Shown: positions 11,201-18,330 of the stretch, in pieces
Position numbering within the stretch: position 1 is the stretch's first letter
Layout: each line of letters begins with the position of its first letter
Assembly: GCF_004328625.1 (NCBI RefSeq)
Contig: NZ_CP032229.1
Span: 4,836,001-4,900,000 of the forward strand
DNA from: Streptomyces seoulensis
GTDB lineage: Bacteria; Actinomycetota; Actinomycetes; Streptomycetales; Streptomycetaceae
Direction of reading: 5' to 3'
DNA: 64,000 nt
Program-made: the position numbers and the translations under genes
Notes under the pieces: model-generated
What the model saw: only the letters and a program-made list of their open reading frames with translations
What the model was told of the DNA's origin: nothing
Databases searched by the model: none

Positions 11201-12476
11201 CCAGGTTGCCGATGCCGCGGTGCGAGACGAGGACGCCCTTGGGTCGGCCGGTGGAGCCGGAGGTGTAGATGGCGTACGCGAGGTCCTCGGGGGCGACCAC
11301 CGTCTCGGGGGCGGTGGCCGGGTGGGCGTCGAGGGCGGCCCGGTCGTCGGTGAGGTCGACGAGGGTGGCGCCCGTGTCGGGCAGCCGGTCGCGCAGCTCG
11401 CGCTGGGTCACCACGAGACGGGCACCGGAATCCCGGAGCATGTAGGCGAGCCGGTCGGCCGGATACGACGGGTCGAGCGGCAGGTAGGCGGCGCCGGCCT
11501 TCATGATGCCGAGCAGACCGGCGGCCATGGCGGCGGTCCGCTCGACGCACAGGCCGACCAGTTGGTCGCGCCCGGCGCCGAGTGCTGTCAGGTGGTGGGC
11601 GATGCGGTTGGCCCGCTCGTCCAGTTCGCGGTAGGTGACGGAGCCGTGTTCGTCGATGACGGCGACGGCGTCCGGGCGGGCGGCGACCTGGGCGGCGTAC
11701 AACTCGGGGAAGGTGCCGGCCGGCACCTCGCGGGCGGTGTCGTTCCAGACGTGGACGACCTGCTCGAACTCCCCGTCGGTGAGCAGGGGCAACGTGGTGA
11801 GGGGCAGGTCGGGGCGTTCGGCGGCGCCGGTCAGCAGGACTGCCAGATGGCCCGCGAGGCGAGCCGCCGTGGCCGCGTCGAACAGGGCGGTGCTGTACCG
11901 GACCCGCAGGAGCCGCTCGGCTGCGGAGATCTCGAAGGACAGGTCCAGCGGGTCGAAGTCGTGCCGGTCCGGGGCGAGTTCGTTGAGGTCGGCGACCATG
12001 GCCTGGACGTACGGGGTGATGCTGGTGTCGCGCGCGGGGGACAGCGCGTCGACGAGGTCGGAGAAGGGGACGTCGTGGGCGAGGGCCTCGTCCAGCGCGC
12101 GACGGGTGTCGCGCAGCAGGACGGTGAAGGGAGCGGAGGCGTCGACGTCGGTGCGCACGACGACGGTGTGACCGGTGCGCGGGGAGACCGAGCCGAGGGC
12201 GATGTCCTCCTGCCCGGAGTAGCGGGAGAGCAGAGCGGTGACGGCGGCCGCGAGGACGGCCGTGCCGCTGGTGGCGTGGCGCTCGGCCAGTTCCGTCACG
12301 GCCCGGGCGGCGGAGCCGGGCAGTTCGCTGGTGTGCGAGGCGGTGGTGGTCGCGCGGACGACCGCTCGGGGCCGGTCGGCCGGGAGCTCCAGGGGCGGGA
12401 CGCCGTCCAGACGGGCCCGCCAGAACTCGATCCGGTCGGGGACTGCCGGGTTCACCGGCACGTCGGCGCGAGCCAC
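2262..12476 (-). CDS. Three-module nonribosomal peptide synthetase
   Basis: The 3404-aa cytoplasmic megasynthase starts with GTG at 12476, seven bases after a strong GGAGG. Domain order: C-terminal half of a C domain (res 1 to ~195, no HHxxxDG), A1 (A3 motif ~404), PCP1 (Ser786 in LGGNS), C2 (HHIVTDG 974-980), A2 (A3 motif ~1446), PCP2 (Ser1832), E (HHLVMDG 2017-2023, then EGHGRE and FNYLGQ), C3 (HHVLLDG 2489-2495), A3 domain (~2962) and PCP3 (Ser3353). There is no thioesterase. Reading the binding-pocket positions by eye gives DAWTVAAVC for A1 (Phe-like), DGMLVGAVV for A2 (unassigned, probably large hydrophobic) and DAFWVGGTF for A3 (Val-like). The E domain implies a D-configured second residue, consistent with a DCL-type C3. 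The half C domain suggests an initiation module. mbtH follows. Confidence 0.95.
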   Translation of the reverse strand: MARADVPVNPAVPDRIEFWRARLDGVPPLELPADRPRAVVRATTTASHTSELPGSAARAVTELAERHATSGTAVLAAAVTALLSRYSGQEDIALGSVSPRTGHTVVVRTDVDASAPFTVLLRDTRRALDEALAHDVPFSDLVDALSPARDTSITPYVQAMVADLNELAPDRHDFDPLDLSFEISAAERLLRVRYSTALFDAATAARLAGHLAVLLTGAAERPDLPLTTLPLLTDGEFEQVVHVWNDTAREVPAGTFPELYAAQVAARPDAVAVIDEHGSVTYRELDERANRIAHHLTALGAGRDQLVGLCVERTAAMAAGLLGIMKAGAAYLPLDPSYPADRLAYMLRDSGARLVVTQRELRDRLPDTGATLVDLTDDRAALDAHPATAPETVVAPEDLAYAIYTSGSTGRPKGVLVSHRGIGNLAAVQAHAFDVVPGSRVLQFASASFDAAFWEVCMGLLTGAALVMGSKETLAPGEPLASYAAEHGVTHATLTPATVAVLPEGRGLPADATLVVAGEASTADLVGRWSRGRRMVNAYGPTETTVCATMSAPLGGATVPPIGTPIANFRVYVLDDALRPVPAGVRGELYIAGVGLARGYHGRPGLTAERFVANPYGEPGERMYRSGDVARWNTDGTLEYLGRADDQVKVRGFRIELGEIESTLALHPDVAQAVVVTHNTNLLAYVSPSGTRRPSAGELRAHLAEGLPEHMVPSAVVVLDTLPLTPNGKVDRKALPAPGSVQESAGADRTAPRDAVEETLAGVWREVLGVEDIGVHDDFFALGGNSILAVRAVSRMRAALGTTLPPRILFDTPTIAGLVASLTPDETAEDPAIPVAPREGALPMSYGQQRLWFLADFDPDSAEYHTATGLRLTGTPDTAALRAAVQDLTDRHESLRTTFGVVGGRGVQVVHPRSAPEWRTEDLTGLAERPREERLRDLVRAETNRPYDLTAGPLVRVLLARLAEDEHVCVLGMHHIVTDGWSMGVVTRELGELYTARVEGRAPRLPEVTVQYPDFAAWQRGRIEDGGLLDRQLEWWRGRLDGITPLELPTDRPRPPVRSSAGAEYTFRVPDGTTTALRELAQRHGATLFMALTAAVKTVFARWSGQEDIAVGTASAGRDHRGTEHLVGFLVNTVVLRSRVDPEMSYARLLTGLKETVLEAFAHQDVPFERLVDVSGATRDTSRTPLVQAMVVLQNAPAEPVRMPGLRTAGHPVPREAAAFDLTVEFFETDDGLTTRVGYGTALFDEATIARFAGHLTTLLRAATAEPDRPLATLPMLTEAEYEQVVTGWNGPVRPTPTGSFPELVTASARRRPDAPAVEDTHTVLTYRELDERANRLAHHLVSLGAGPGTFVGLCLERGVETVVGLLGIMKAGAAYLPLDPGYPADRLAFMLQDSGAGLVVTRTELVRRLPDTGARIVDLTREDDVLAALPATAPEPGLGPDDLAYVIYTSGSTGTPKGVLVPHRGIGNLASAEIERLGVDEDSRVLQFASSSFDGAVMEVLMALPAGATLVLPPHGPLVGEALQTFLRERRITHTLLAPSAVATLTPEGLDGLRTLVVGGEASTGDLVSRWAPGRRMVNAYGPTESTVVATMSAPLTGGAVPPIGTPLPNTRVRLLDAALQPVPVGVPGELYIAGPHLARGYHGRPGLTAERFTADPHGEPGDRMYRSGDVAQWRADGSLEYLGRADDQVKLRGFRIELGEIETALGRHPEVRDAVVVVHRDEAGRGRLVAYLVADRTLSPGELRSHLSGSLPDYMVPALYVPLPRLPLTPSGKVDRRALPTPDPSTTHTDTDHTPPRNPTEETLTTIWTDILGIEHIGIHDNFFDLGGDSILAIQAVSRARQHGLHLTSRLLFLHQTIASLATTITTSGEASADAPAEVSGRVALTPIQDWFFTEHTVNPGHYGMSLQVELAPDTDTALLERALGAVVAHHDALRMRFTRDGCTWIQEYGATDATALRLTVRDLSAVAAEERDAELHEAALTAQRSLNPESGTLVKGVFFRLGPSRLPRLFLAVHHLVMDGVSWRIVLEDLSTAYTQLAGERPADLGHRTSSYQQWADRLTAHVRSGALDHELDHWRETAAAVRPLPRDGQGDDGADTFGRAAVTSVRLDRAETQALLHRVPAAYRTQINDVLLTALGRVLRDWAGEPVTVALEGHGREELFDDVDLSRTVGWFTTIHPVTLDVPDGDWGQALKSTKERLRAVPGRGIGYGALRHLSEPGSPAQAALATAPQPEISFNYLGQWDGSTSDTGLVRARLAALGADQAPEQPRPHVIDVVAATGDGELRVDWIHAPSVHHTSTVRRLADAFLAALREVVAHCLRPGTGGATPSDFPLAGLDQAAVDRIAGDGRDVEDVFPLTPMQSGMLFHTLADPGAYAEQMSFELDGVTDPALLARAWQTVADHTGMLRTALEWRNVQRPLMVVRRRAELPVTHLDWRALPADGRDEAVRRLLAEDRARPVDLTIAPLMRLTLVRMTDTSVRLVCAFHHVLLDGWSTYDLLTQTYRAYADLAAGREPALPARRPFGAYVEWLERQDLAQAEAYWRDTLAGFGAPTPLPAVRHSAPGHRTRSTARIARRLSPEASRELFAFARRHRLTVNTVLQGAWTLLLARHAGVDDVVFGATVSGRPADLPGAESMIGMLINTLPVRVRVDEAAPVTDWLAEVQRAQVEARQYEYVPLPRVQACSEVERGADLFRTLVVFENYPMDDEAAAAHGLRVRGLTGTEATNYPLNLIAYGGDELAYTLAYDAELYDADTAARLCGHLETVLTALPVTDTATPVAALPMLGAAEAELTVHTWNDTSHAQPETSLPELFAARAATHPDAVALTYGDEEVTYRELDERANRLAHHLVSLGAGPGTFVGLLLERGANAVTALLAVLKAGAAYLPLDPGYPAGRLAHMIGDAGAELLVTEAGTRDRLPSGAARAVDLDRDASAVAAWPATAPSASPASDDVAYVMYTSGSTGTPKGVLTPHRAVVRLVHEAPYTDVGRGDTVAQFASLSFDASTFEVWAALLRGARLAVHPQGLPATAELGRFLKEHAVTHLWLTAGLFHQVTDDDIGVFSGLRQLVAGGDRLSPEHCVRVLNAHPALRLTNGYGPTEATTFTTTHDVHRSPGGGSVPLGRPLPNTRVYVLSEGLTPVPVGVPGELYIVGDGLAQGYLGRPGPTAERFVAAPFGAPGTRMYRSGDLVAWRTDGTLEFLGRTDGQVKIRGFRVETGEVEATLVTHPAVGDAAVVPHTDPGTGRTVLVGHVVPVAGAPAPTAAELRAHLASSLPEHMIPALFTTLDALPLTANGKVDRRALPAPDHGLATGTEYQAPATPTEELIAEVWQELLGAERVGTRDDFFELGGDSLLALRTVSRINALFGTAMSPRALFEGPTVAETAAGVEELILAELEAAAGTS

Positions 12477-12639
12477 GTGTGTACCTCCAGAAAAGGGCGG
12501 CTTCCGGGCATGGGTGGGCCAGGACTGGGGGCGAGGAAGCCGGAAAATCGAAAAAGACGGAGTGGAGAGAGGCCGTCGCGGCGCCGACCGGAGCGTGGTG
12601 AGGGGCGGCCGGGGCGGGTCCGCTGCGGGCGAGGCGGGG

Positions 12640-13983
12640 TTACGCGGCCGGCGTCCGCCGGGCGGAGCGTCCGCCGAGTTGCATGAGAACCACGTCGCCG
12701 GTGGCGGGCGCGGTGACGAACCGGCCCGTGTAGGGGGCGGTGTCGGTGTCCGTGCGCCGGGCGGTGAAGGTCAGGTCGCCGTGCAGCGCGAGGTCGGCGG
12801 TGAGTCCGGTGGCGTCGGTCAGGCGCAGGGCGGAGCCGTCGCCGCGGGTGCGGACGGCGAAGCGTGTGTCGCCGTTGCGATAGTCACCGGTGAAGCGGTC
12901 GGGTCCCGTCGTCACGGCGGGCGCGGTGGAGGCCGCGGGGCGATGGTCGCCCACGGGTATGCCGTGTTCCCTCAGCGTGTCGACGAGGTCGGCCCACAGC
13001 AGGGTGCCGGTGGTCGCGTTGGTGGTCAACGCGACGGCGGTGCCGGTGGCCGGGTGGAAGCGCAGATGGGCGGTGCCGCCGTCGGCGGTGCCGTCGTGGC
13101 CGAGCCACGTGCCGTCGGGGGAGGCGTAGTGGGCGAGGCCGAGGCCCCAGCCGTCGGCCATCCCGAAGGCGTCGGCGAGGGGGTCCCGGGCCGCCATCTC
13201 GGCACGGTCCGTGGCCGGGAGCAGGGTGTCGGCGCCGGGGTGGGTGCCCAGGTGCAGGGCGGCGAGTGCGACCAGGTCGTCGGCGCTCCCGGCGAGGCCG
13301 CTCGCTGGTGCCCAGCCGGCCGGTACGTACGGGTCGACGGGGTGCGCGGCGCGCTCACGGCCGGGCCGTACGGCGTGGCCGTCGGCGAGGGTGCGCAGAC
13401 CCCCCGCGAAGCCGCCGCTCAGGAACACCGGGTCGATGCCGAGCGGTCGTAAGAGTAAATTCTCCACGACCGCCTGCCATTTCATGTCACCGGCGGTCTC
13501 GATGACACGTCCGACGACGTTGTATCCGGTGTTCGAATACGAGAAAAAGTGACCGGGTTCGTGCAGGGGCGACGTGGCCGCGACGCTTGCCGTGTAGCGC
13601 GCCAGGGAGGATTCCCGTGCGTCGTCGAGTTCATGGTCGGCGACCAGTCCGGCGGTGTGACTGAGGAGGTGTCTCAGGGTGACGGCGGAAAACCTGTCGT
13701 CCTCCGCCCCGTCGAACTCCGCCAGATATTCGGCGACCGGGTCGTCCCATTCGAGATCTCCCTGGGCGACGAGCTGGGCGGTGACGGTCGCCGTGAATGC
13801 CTTGGTCACCGAACCCAGGGCGAAAGCGGTGTCCGCCGTCACCTGCCGGGTTGTTCCGACGCGCGTCACACCCGTGGTCACGGACATGGATTCCCCGGCC
13901 CGGTGGATGGTCAGCTGCGCGCCGGGAACCGAGTGGTCGTGCGTGAGCCTGCGCAGTCGGTCTGCCGCAAGAGGCGCTTCCAC
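12640..13983 (-). CDS. Stand-alone PBP-type thioesterase / serine beta-lactamase-fold hydrolase
   Basis: The 447-aa protein starts with GTG at 13983, immediately after an AAGGGGGAG ribosome site. The N-terminal ~330 residues are a beta-lactamase/D-Ala-D-Ala carboxypeptidase-fold hydrolase with catalytic Ser58-V-T-Lys61, HTAG at 109-112, Tyr149-Ser-Asn151 and a later GHDG motif. The C-terminal ~100 residues look like the beta-barrel (lipocalin-like) domain found in this family. No signal peptide is evident, which argues against a secreted PBP. It lies directly upstream of an NRPS that lacks a TE, the context of SurE-type trans-acting thioesterases that release and cyclise peptides. That role is inferred; an esterase or resistance function is the alternative. 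Two TTA codons (13450-13452 and 13456-13458) predict bldA-dependent translation. Confidence 0.85.
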   Translation of the reverse strand: MEAPLAADRLRRLTHDHSVPGAQLTIHRAGESMSVTTGVTRVGTTRQVTADTAFALGSVTKAFTATVTAQLVAQGDLEWDDPVAEYLAEFDGAEDDRFSAVTLRHLLSHTAGLVADHELDDARESSLARYTASVAATSPLHEPGHFFSYSNTGYNVVGRVIETAGDMKWQAVVENLLLRPLGIDPVFLSGGFAGGLRTLADGHAVRPGRERAAHPVDPYVPAGWAPASGLAGSADDLVALAALHLGTHPGADTLLPATDRAEMAARDPLADAFGMADGWGLGLAHYASPDGTWLGHDGTADGGTAHLRFHPATGTAVALTTNATTGTLLWADLVDTLREHGIPVGDHRPAASTAPAVTTGPDRFTGDYRNGDTRFAVRTRGDGSALRLTDATGLTADLALHGDLTFTARRTDTDTAPYTGRFVTAPATGDVVLMQLGGRSARRTPAA

Positions 13984-14006
13984 ATCTCCCCCTTGATGAA
14001 CGTCAT

Positions 14007-14050
14007 GGGTACGGCTACCCGCACCGTGGGGGGTGCGGGTAGCCGTACCC
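14007..14050. terminator. Perfect 19-bp stem-loop between kinase operon and thioesterase gene
   Basis: The arms 14007-14025 and 14032-14050 are perfectly complementary around a 6-nt loop. The element lies 63 bp after the stop codon of the minus-strand kinase and only 24 bp before the thioesterase start. It probably terminates the kinase operon. There is no U-tract, as is common in Streptomyces. It could also act in the thioesterase 5' leader. Confidence 0.75.
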
Positions 14051-14113
14051 CCTCATCCTCGATGACCTGTTCAAAGAAAGGCAAGGAGTTTCGATTTAAG
14101 GAAAAAGTGCAGG

Positions 14114-15511
14114 TCAGAGGGAGTGAGTTGACCAGGGGAGAGTGGCGGTCACCGTTGTCGGCCCACCAGGGGGACTCGTGACGTCCAACTGCCCGTTGAG
14201 GGCGGCGGCCCGGTCCTCCAGGCCGCGAAGACCCGTCCCGTCGGTCGTCGAGGCGCCGCCCGTGCCGTCGTCCGTCACCGAGACGATCAGCTGGTTGTCG
14301 CGCTCCTCCAGTTCGACGTGAATACGGGTGGCGGACGCGTGCTTGACCGTGTTCGCCAGGCATTCCGCGACGATGTAGTACGCGGTGGACTCCACGCTCA
14401 CATCGGGACGCCGATCGAGAGTGCTGGATACCGCGACGGGCACGTGAAAACGCTCGGTCAGCGCGGTGACGGCCGCGTCGAGACCGCGATCGCTCAGAAT
14501 GGGCGGCTGAATTCCGTGGACCAGGTCCCGGATCTCATCGAGTGCCCTGCCGATTTCCTGGTGTGTTTCGTCGATGAGCGCAGTCAGGTACTCCACGTTG
14601 TTGCGCCGCCGGCGTTTCGCCTGCGAAAGGCGCATGAGCAGAACCGCCAGCCGCGCCTGTGCACCGTCGTGCAAATCCCTTTCCAGGCGACGGTAATCGG
14701 CGTCGTTGACCCGGAGGGCCGCGATGCGCTGGCGCTCGGCCGCTTGTTCCCGGAGCCGCGCCTCGGCCGCGTCGATACGGCTGAGGACGCGCCGCACCAT
14801 CCGGGCCCGCAGCTTGCCCATCCACAACAGCACGCCCAGCAGCACCGAGAAGAGCGCCACGGACGCGACGGCGACCGACACGCGCGTGACCGCCCCGGAC
14901 ACCGGCAGCATCAGGCCGGGCCCGAACGCGAGCTGCTCGGGCGGCCCGAGGGGCAGGGCGATGACGAACGCGATCACCGGGAACGCCAGCGTCGCCAGCG
15001 GCAGCAGCCAGACCGTGCCGAGCAGCAGCAGTCCGAGGTAGCCGATGTCGTCCCAGCCCGCCTCGGCGGACCGGCGCTCGCGCTGCACCTCCCGGTCCGC
15101 CTCCGTGAACCGGTGCGCCGGATCACCGGGGTCGCCGACGACCGAGTGGGCGAGCAGACGCTCCAGGTCGGCGACGGCCCGCAGCAGCGGCAGGCTGAAC
15201 GACATGCCGTCGCGCAGGGCCGCCATCCGGACCGGAAGCTGCCGCAGCACCTCGCCCAAGGCGTGTTCGGTGCCCCTCGTCCGCCGCCGTGCCGCCGGCA
15301 CGGCCCGCCGGACCGCCGCCCCCGCGCCGCGCACGGCGACGACGACCGCCGTCGGAAGGCCGACGAGCAGGAGCCACGAGACGGCGCGCAGGGCCAGCGA
15401 GGCCGCCAGGAGGGGGGCCAGCAGCAGACCGACCAGACTGCCCACGGAGAGGTAGATCAGGCCGGCGGCCACACGGTGGGAAGTCGGGAATGTCATGGGA
15501 CTACGGACCAT
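14114..15511 (-). CDS. NarL-family sensor histidine kinase
   Basis: This 465-aa membrane sensor kinase has two hydrophobic pairs in its N-terminal half: an early pair around the GSLVGLLLAPLL segment and a second pair around VWLLPLATLAF and ALFSVLLGVLLW. These are followed by a HisKA_3 dimerisation box with the phospho-accepting histidine in ERDLHDGAQ and a C-terminal HATPase_c domain (N-box AECLANTVKHA, G-box TDDGTGG). It would autophosphorylate and pass phosphate to the response regulator encoded 15 bp upstream in the same operon. The start at 15511 was chosen for tight coupling to that gene; a second ATG lies five codons in. A 19-bp hairpin follows the gene. The signal is unknown; cell-envelope or antibiotic stress is plausible from the linked ABC transporter. 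Confidence 0.93.
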   Translation of the reverse strand: MVRSPMTFPTSHRVAAGLIYLSVGSLVGLLLAPLLAASLALRAVSWLLLVGLPTAVVVAVRGAGAAVRRAVPAARRRTRGTEHALGEVLRQLPVRMAALRDGMSFSLPLLRAVADLERLLAHSVVGDPGDPAHRFTEADREVQRERRSAEAGWDDIGYLGLLLLGTVWLLPLATLAFPVIAFVIALPLGPPEQLAFGPGLMLPVSGAVTRVSVAVASVALFSVLLGVLLWMGKLRARMVRRVLSRIDAAEARLREQAAERQRIAALRVNDADYRRLERDLHDGAQARLAVLLMRLSQAKRRRRNNVEYLTALIDETHQEIGRALDEIRDLVHGIQPPILSDRGLDAAVTALTERFHVPVAVSSTLDRRPDVSVESTAYYIVAECLANTVKHASATRIHVELEERDNQLIVSVTDDGTGGASTTDGTGLRGLEDRAAALNGQLDVTSPPGGPTTVTATLPWSTHSL

Positions 15512-15526
15512 GGTGCGTCAGCCGGC

Positions 15527-16189
15527 TCAGTCCTTCAGCCTTTCCAGGCCCCGCAGATAGTCCAGTACGGCCAGCACCCGGCGATGGTTCTCACCCGAGT
15601 TGGGAATCCGCAACTTGCCGAGGATCGAGGTGACATGCTTTTCCACCGCGCGTTCGGATATGCCGAGGCGGTTCACGATTCCGCTGTTGGTCAGCCCCGT
15701 CGCCATGAGTTCGAGCACCTGGCGTTCGCGCGGCGTCAGTAACTCGGTGGCGCGTTTCTCGCGTGGACTTCCGACGAACTGCTTGAAGATGTCGGAGTCG
15801 AGGACGGTTTCCCCGCACCGCACCCGGTGCAGGGCGGCAAGGAATTCCTCGAAGTCCCCGACGCGCTGCTTCAGCAGGTACCCCGTCCCCGTCGGCGCGT
15901 TCCGGACCAGCTCCTCGGCGTAGGTGGGCTCCACGTACTGGGAAAGGAGCAACACCGCTGTGTCCGTGCCGAGTTTCTGTATCTCCAGGGCGGCGCGTAT
16001 GCCCTCGTCCGTGAATGTGGGGGGCATGCGGACATCCATGATGACGACGTGCGGCCGGGTGGTCCGGACGACTTCCAGCACCCCCGTGGCGTTGCTCAGC
16101 GAAGCGACCACGTCGATTCCTTCGTCCGCCAGCAGTCTCGCCATCCCGGCTCGCAGGAGCGCGGAATCCTCGGCGATCGCGACGCGCAT
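15527..16189 (-). CDS. NarL/LuxR-family response regulator
   Basis: The 220-aa protein starts with ATG at 16189. The receiver domain has acidic residues near position 7-8, phospho-acceptor Asp52 in IMDVRMPP and a conserved LSQYVEPTYA switch region. A C-terminal LuxR-type helix-turn-helix follows (LTPRERQVLELMATGLTNSGI, then SERAVEKHV). It should bind DNA as a dimer when phosphorylated by the kinase 15 bp downstream. It is followed by the kinase and preceded, after 155 bp, by the ABC permease gene on the same strand, so it probably controls that transporter. A TTA leucine codon (plus positions 15740-15742), just before the helix-turn-helix, predicts dependence on the bldA tRNA. Confidence 0.94.
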   Translation of the reverse strand: MRVAIAEDSALLRAGMARLLADEGIDVVASLSNATGVLEVVRTTRPHVVIMDVRMPPTFTDEGIRAALEIQKLGTDTAVLLLSQYVEPTYAEELVRNAPTGTGYLLKQRVGDFEEFLAALHRVRCGETVLDSDIFKQFVGSPREKRATELLTPRERQVLELMATGLTNSGIVNRLGISERAVEKHVTSILGKLRIPNSGENHRRVLAVLDYLRGLERLKD

Positions 16190-16344
16190 GGAGACTCCTG
16201 CTCGTTAGATCGTGCCGACCGACCACCGGGGCATGACGCCGCCCGATGGCGAAAGGGAATTGGAGCCGTGGGGGGCCATCAGCATAGGGGCGGCACGGTG
16301 GGTGACGCTACGCCGAACAAGGTTCGACCACGGGCCGGCCGGGT

Positions 16345-18330
16345 CTACCGGCGCGAAGCGACCATCGTCACGCCGGATTGCCGCAGCAAACGACCGGTCG
16401 CGGCCAGACTCACCACCACGCCCGCGAGCACGCACGCCGCCGTGAGTGCCGAGAGCATCCCCCACTCGACGCTCAGCGGCGCCTCGCCGCCGAACACCGT
16501 GAGCGCTCCCCGGTAGGCCCGTGCCCCCATCGCGACCACTCCCGCTGCGGTCAGCACGCCCAGCGCGGAGGTCGACAGCGTCTCCCACAGAGCCATGCGG
16601 CGCACCTGCCCCGCACTGACCCCGAGCATCCGCATGCCCGCGATCTCCCCTCCGCGCCGGCTGTACGACATCACCAGCGTGCCCGCCACGGCGATCAGCG
16701 CGTACAGCGACGCGGGCACCGTCAGCACACCCAGCACCAGCCGGTTGAGCCGGTCCTGGTCGGTCGCGGCCTCGCCGAACCACTGGGCCGACGGCACCAC
16801 CCTGATCCGCTCGGCGCCCACCCGCGCGGTCAGTTCGGCGGCCACCGCCCGCGCCGAGCCCGTGGCCTCGTCGTCGAGCAGCACGGCGGCACGCGACGGG
16901 TCCGCGGCCGCATCCCGCGCACCGCCCGGCAGCAGGAGCGGGGGCACGGCCGACCCGCCGTCCAGCACCGCCACCACGCGGGCCTTGACCGGCCGGCCGC
17001 CGAACAGCCCGTAGGTCACCGTCGATCCCGCGCGATGCCCGTACCACTCGGCGAACTCCCGTGACACGGCGACCGTGCCGGGCCGCAGCGCTTGCAGCGT
17101 TCCGTCGACCACGGAGATCCGGTGTGTGCGGGCCAGGGCGGCCGGGTTCTCGACCGCCGCCTGCTCCTTCCACACCGAGTCCGGGCCCGCCACCGCCACC
17201 TCCAGCGCGGCGGGCGCCGAGACGGCCGCCACCCGTGGGTCGGCACGAAGCGCCCTCACGTCGTCCGCGCTCAGCGAATCGCCCCGGGCGGGCTCCACGA
17301 CGAGTTGGGCGACGGTACGCGCGCGGTCGTCCGCCTCCGTCGCCGCGCCGGTGGTCGACAGCACCGTCGTGAAGGCGCCGACCACCGAGAGGATCGCCAG
17401 CACCGGTCCCACCAGCGACGCCGTACGCCGCCGCGACGTACGCACCGACTCCGCGGCCAGACGCCCGGCCACCGGGTCGGCCCAGCGCAGCGGCAGCGCC
17501 ATCAGCCGCAGCAGCGGCGGCAGATACACCGGTCCCAGCAACGTGGCGGCGACCGCCAGCGCCATCGTGCCGAACAAGGCCAGCGGAGTCGCCGCCTCCG
17601 TCCCGGCGCCGGGGGCCAGCGCCAGCATCACCGCGCCGGTCACCAGCATCAGCACGCCCGTCACCGCGCGGCCCGCCGTCATGGTCCGGGCATCCAGGTC
17701 CGCCTCGTGCAGCGCCTCCGTCGGGCGGACCCGGGCGGCCCGCCGCGAGGCGGCCAGCGTTCCCAGCACGGCCATGAACAGGCCGCCGGCCGCCGCGAAC
17801 ACGAGCGGCCAGAGCAACGGTCCCTGCCGCAAATCAACGGGCGAGAGGCCCGTTCCGTTGAGCGCCTCCACGGCGACCGGCGCGGCCACGACGACGGCCG
17901 TGCACCCCGCGAGCGCGGCGGGCACCGCCACCGCCAGTGACTCGCCCAGCACCATCCGGCGCACCTGCGGCCCGCCCGCGCCCACCATGCGCAGCAACCC
18001 CATGTCCCGGCGGCGCAGGGCGATACCGAACGCGCAGGTGCCGGTGATGACGAAGACCGTCACGAACGCGGACACCACCCCCGCCATCGCCAGCACGCTC
18101 TGCACCCCACCGAGATCCAGGTCACCGCTGGACAGCGTGTGAGCGGCACCGGTGCCGTCCTCGAGCGTCACCGACGGGTTCCCGGCCCGCGGCGACGTCG
18201 GCACCGCCCAGGTCGCGGCAAGCGCCGACGCGGACGTGCCGATCAGTGCCACGCCGAGAGCGAGAGCGACGAACGTCCCGGCGAACAGGGCCCAGTAATG
18301 CCGCACCGAGTACAGGGAGATCCGCCACAT
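16345..18330 (-). CDS. ABC transporter permease, FtsX/MacB type
   Basis: The ~661-aa integral membrane protein starts with ATG at 18330, overlapping the ATPase stop codon (ATGA arrangement). The N-terminal TM helix (YWALFAGTFVALALG) is followed by two FtsX-like halves: three TM helices around 95-260, a second set near 290-380, a large extracytoplasmic region around 400-530, and three more helices ending near residue 650. This layout is typical of permeases in antimicrobial-peptide or lipid-extrusion exporters associated with two-component systems. With the ATPase next door it would form an exporter for an amphiphilic substrate or a flux sensor for the nearby kinases. The substrate cannot be read from sequence. 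Confidence 0.92.
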   Translation of the reverse strand: MWRISLYSVRHYWALFAGTFVALALGVALIGTSASALAATWAVPTSPRAGNPSVTLEDGTGAAHTLSSGDLDLGGVQSVLAMAGVVSAFVTVFVITGTCAFGIALRRRDMGLLRMVGAGGPQVRRMVLGESLAVAVPAALAGCTAVVVAAPVAVEALNGTGLSPVDLRQGPLLWPLVFAAAGGLFMAVLGTLAASRRAARVRPTEALHEADLDARTMTAGRAVTGVLMLVTGAVMLALAPGAGTEAATPLALFGTMALAVAATLLGPVYLPPLLRLMALPLRWADPVAGRLAAESVRTSRRRTASLVGPVLAILSVVGAFTTVLSTTGAATEADDRARTVAQLVVEPARGDSLSADDVRALRADPRVAAVSAPAALEVAVAGPDSVWKEQAAVENPAALARTHRISVVDGTLQALRPGTVAVSREFAEWYGHRAGSTVTYGLFGGRPVKARVVAVLDGGSAVPPLLLPGGARDAAADPSRAAVLLDDEATGSARAVAAELTARVGAERIRVVPSAQWFGEAATDQDRLNRLVLGVLTVPASLYALIAVAGTLVMSYSRRGGEIAGMRMLGVSAGQVRRMALWETLSTSALGVLTAAGVVAMGARAYRGALTVFGGEAPLSVEWGMLSALTAACVLAGVVVSLAATGRLLRQSGVTMVASRR

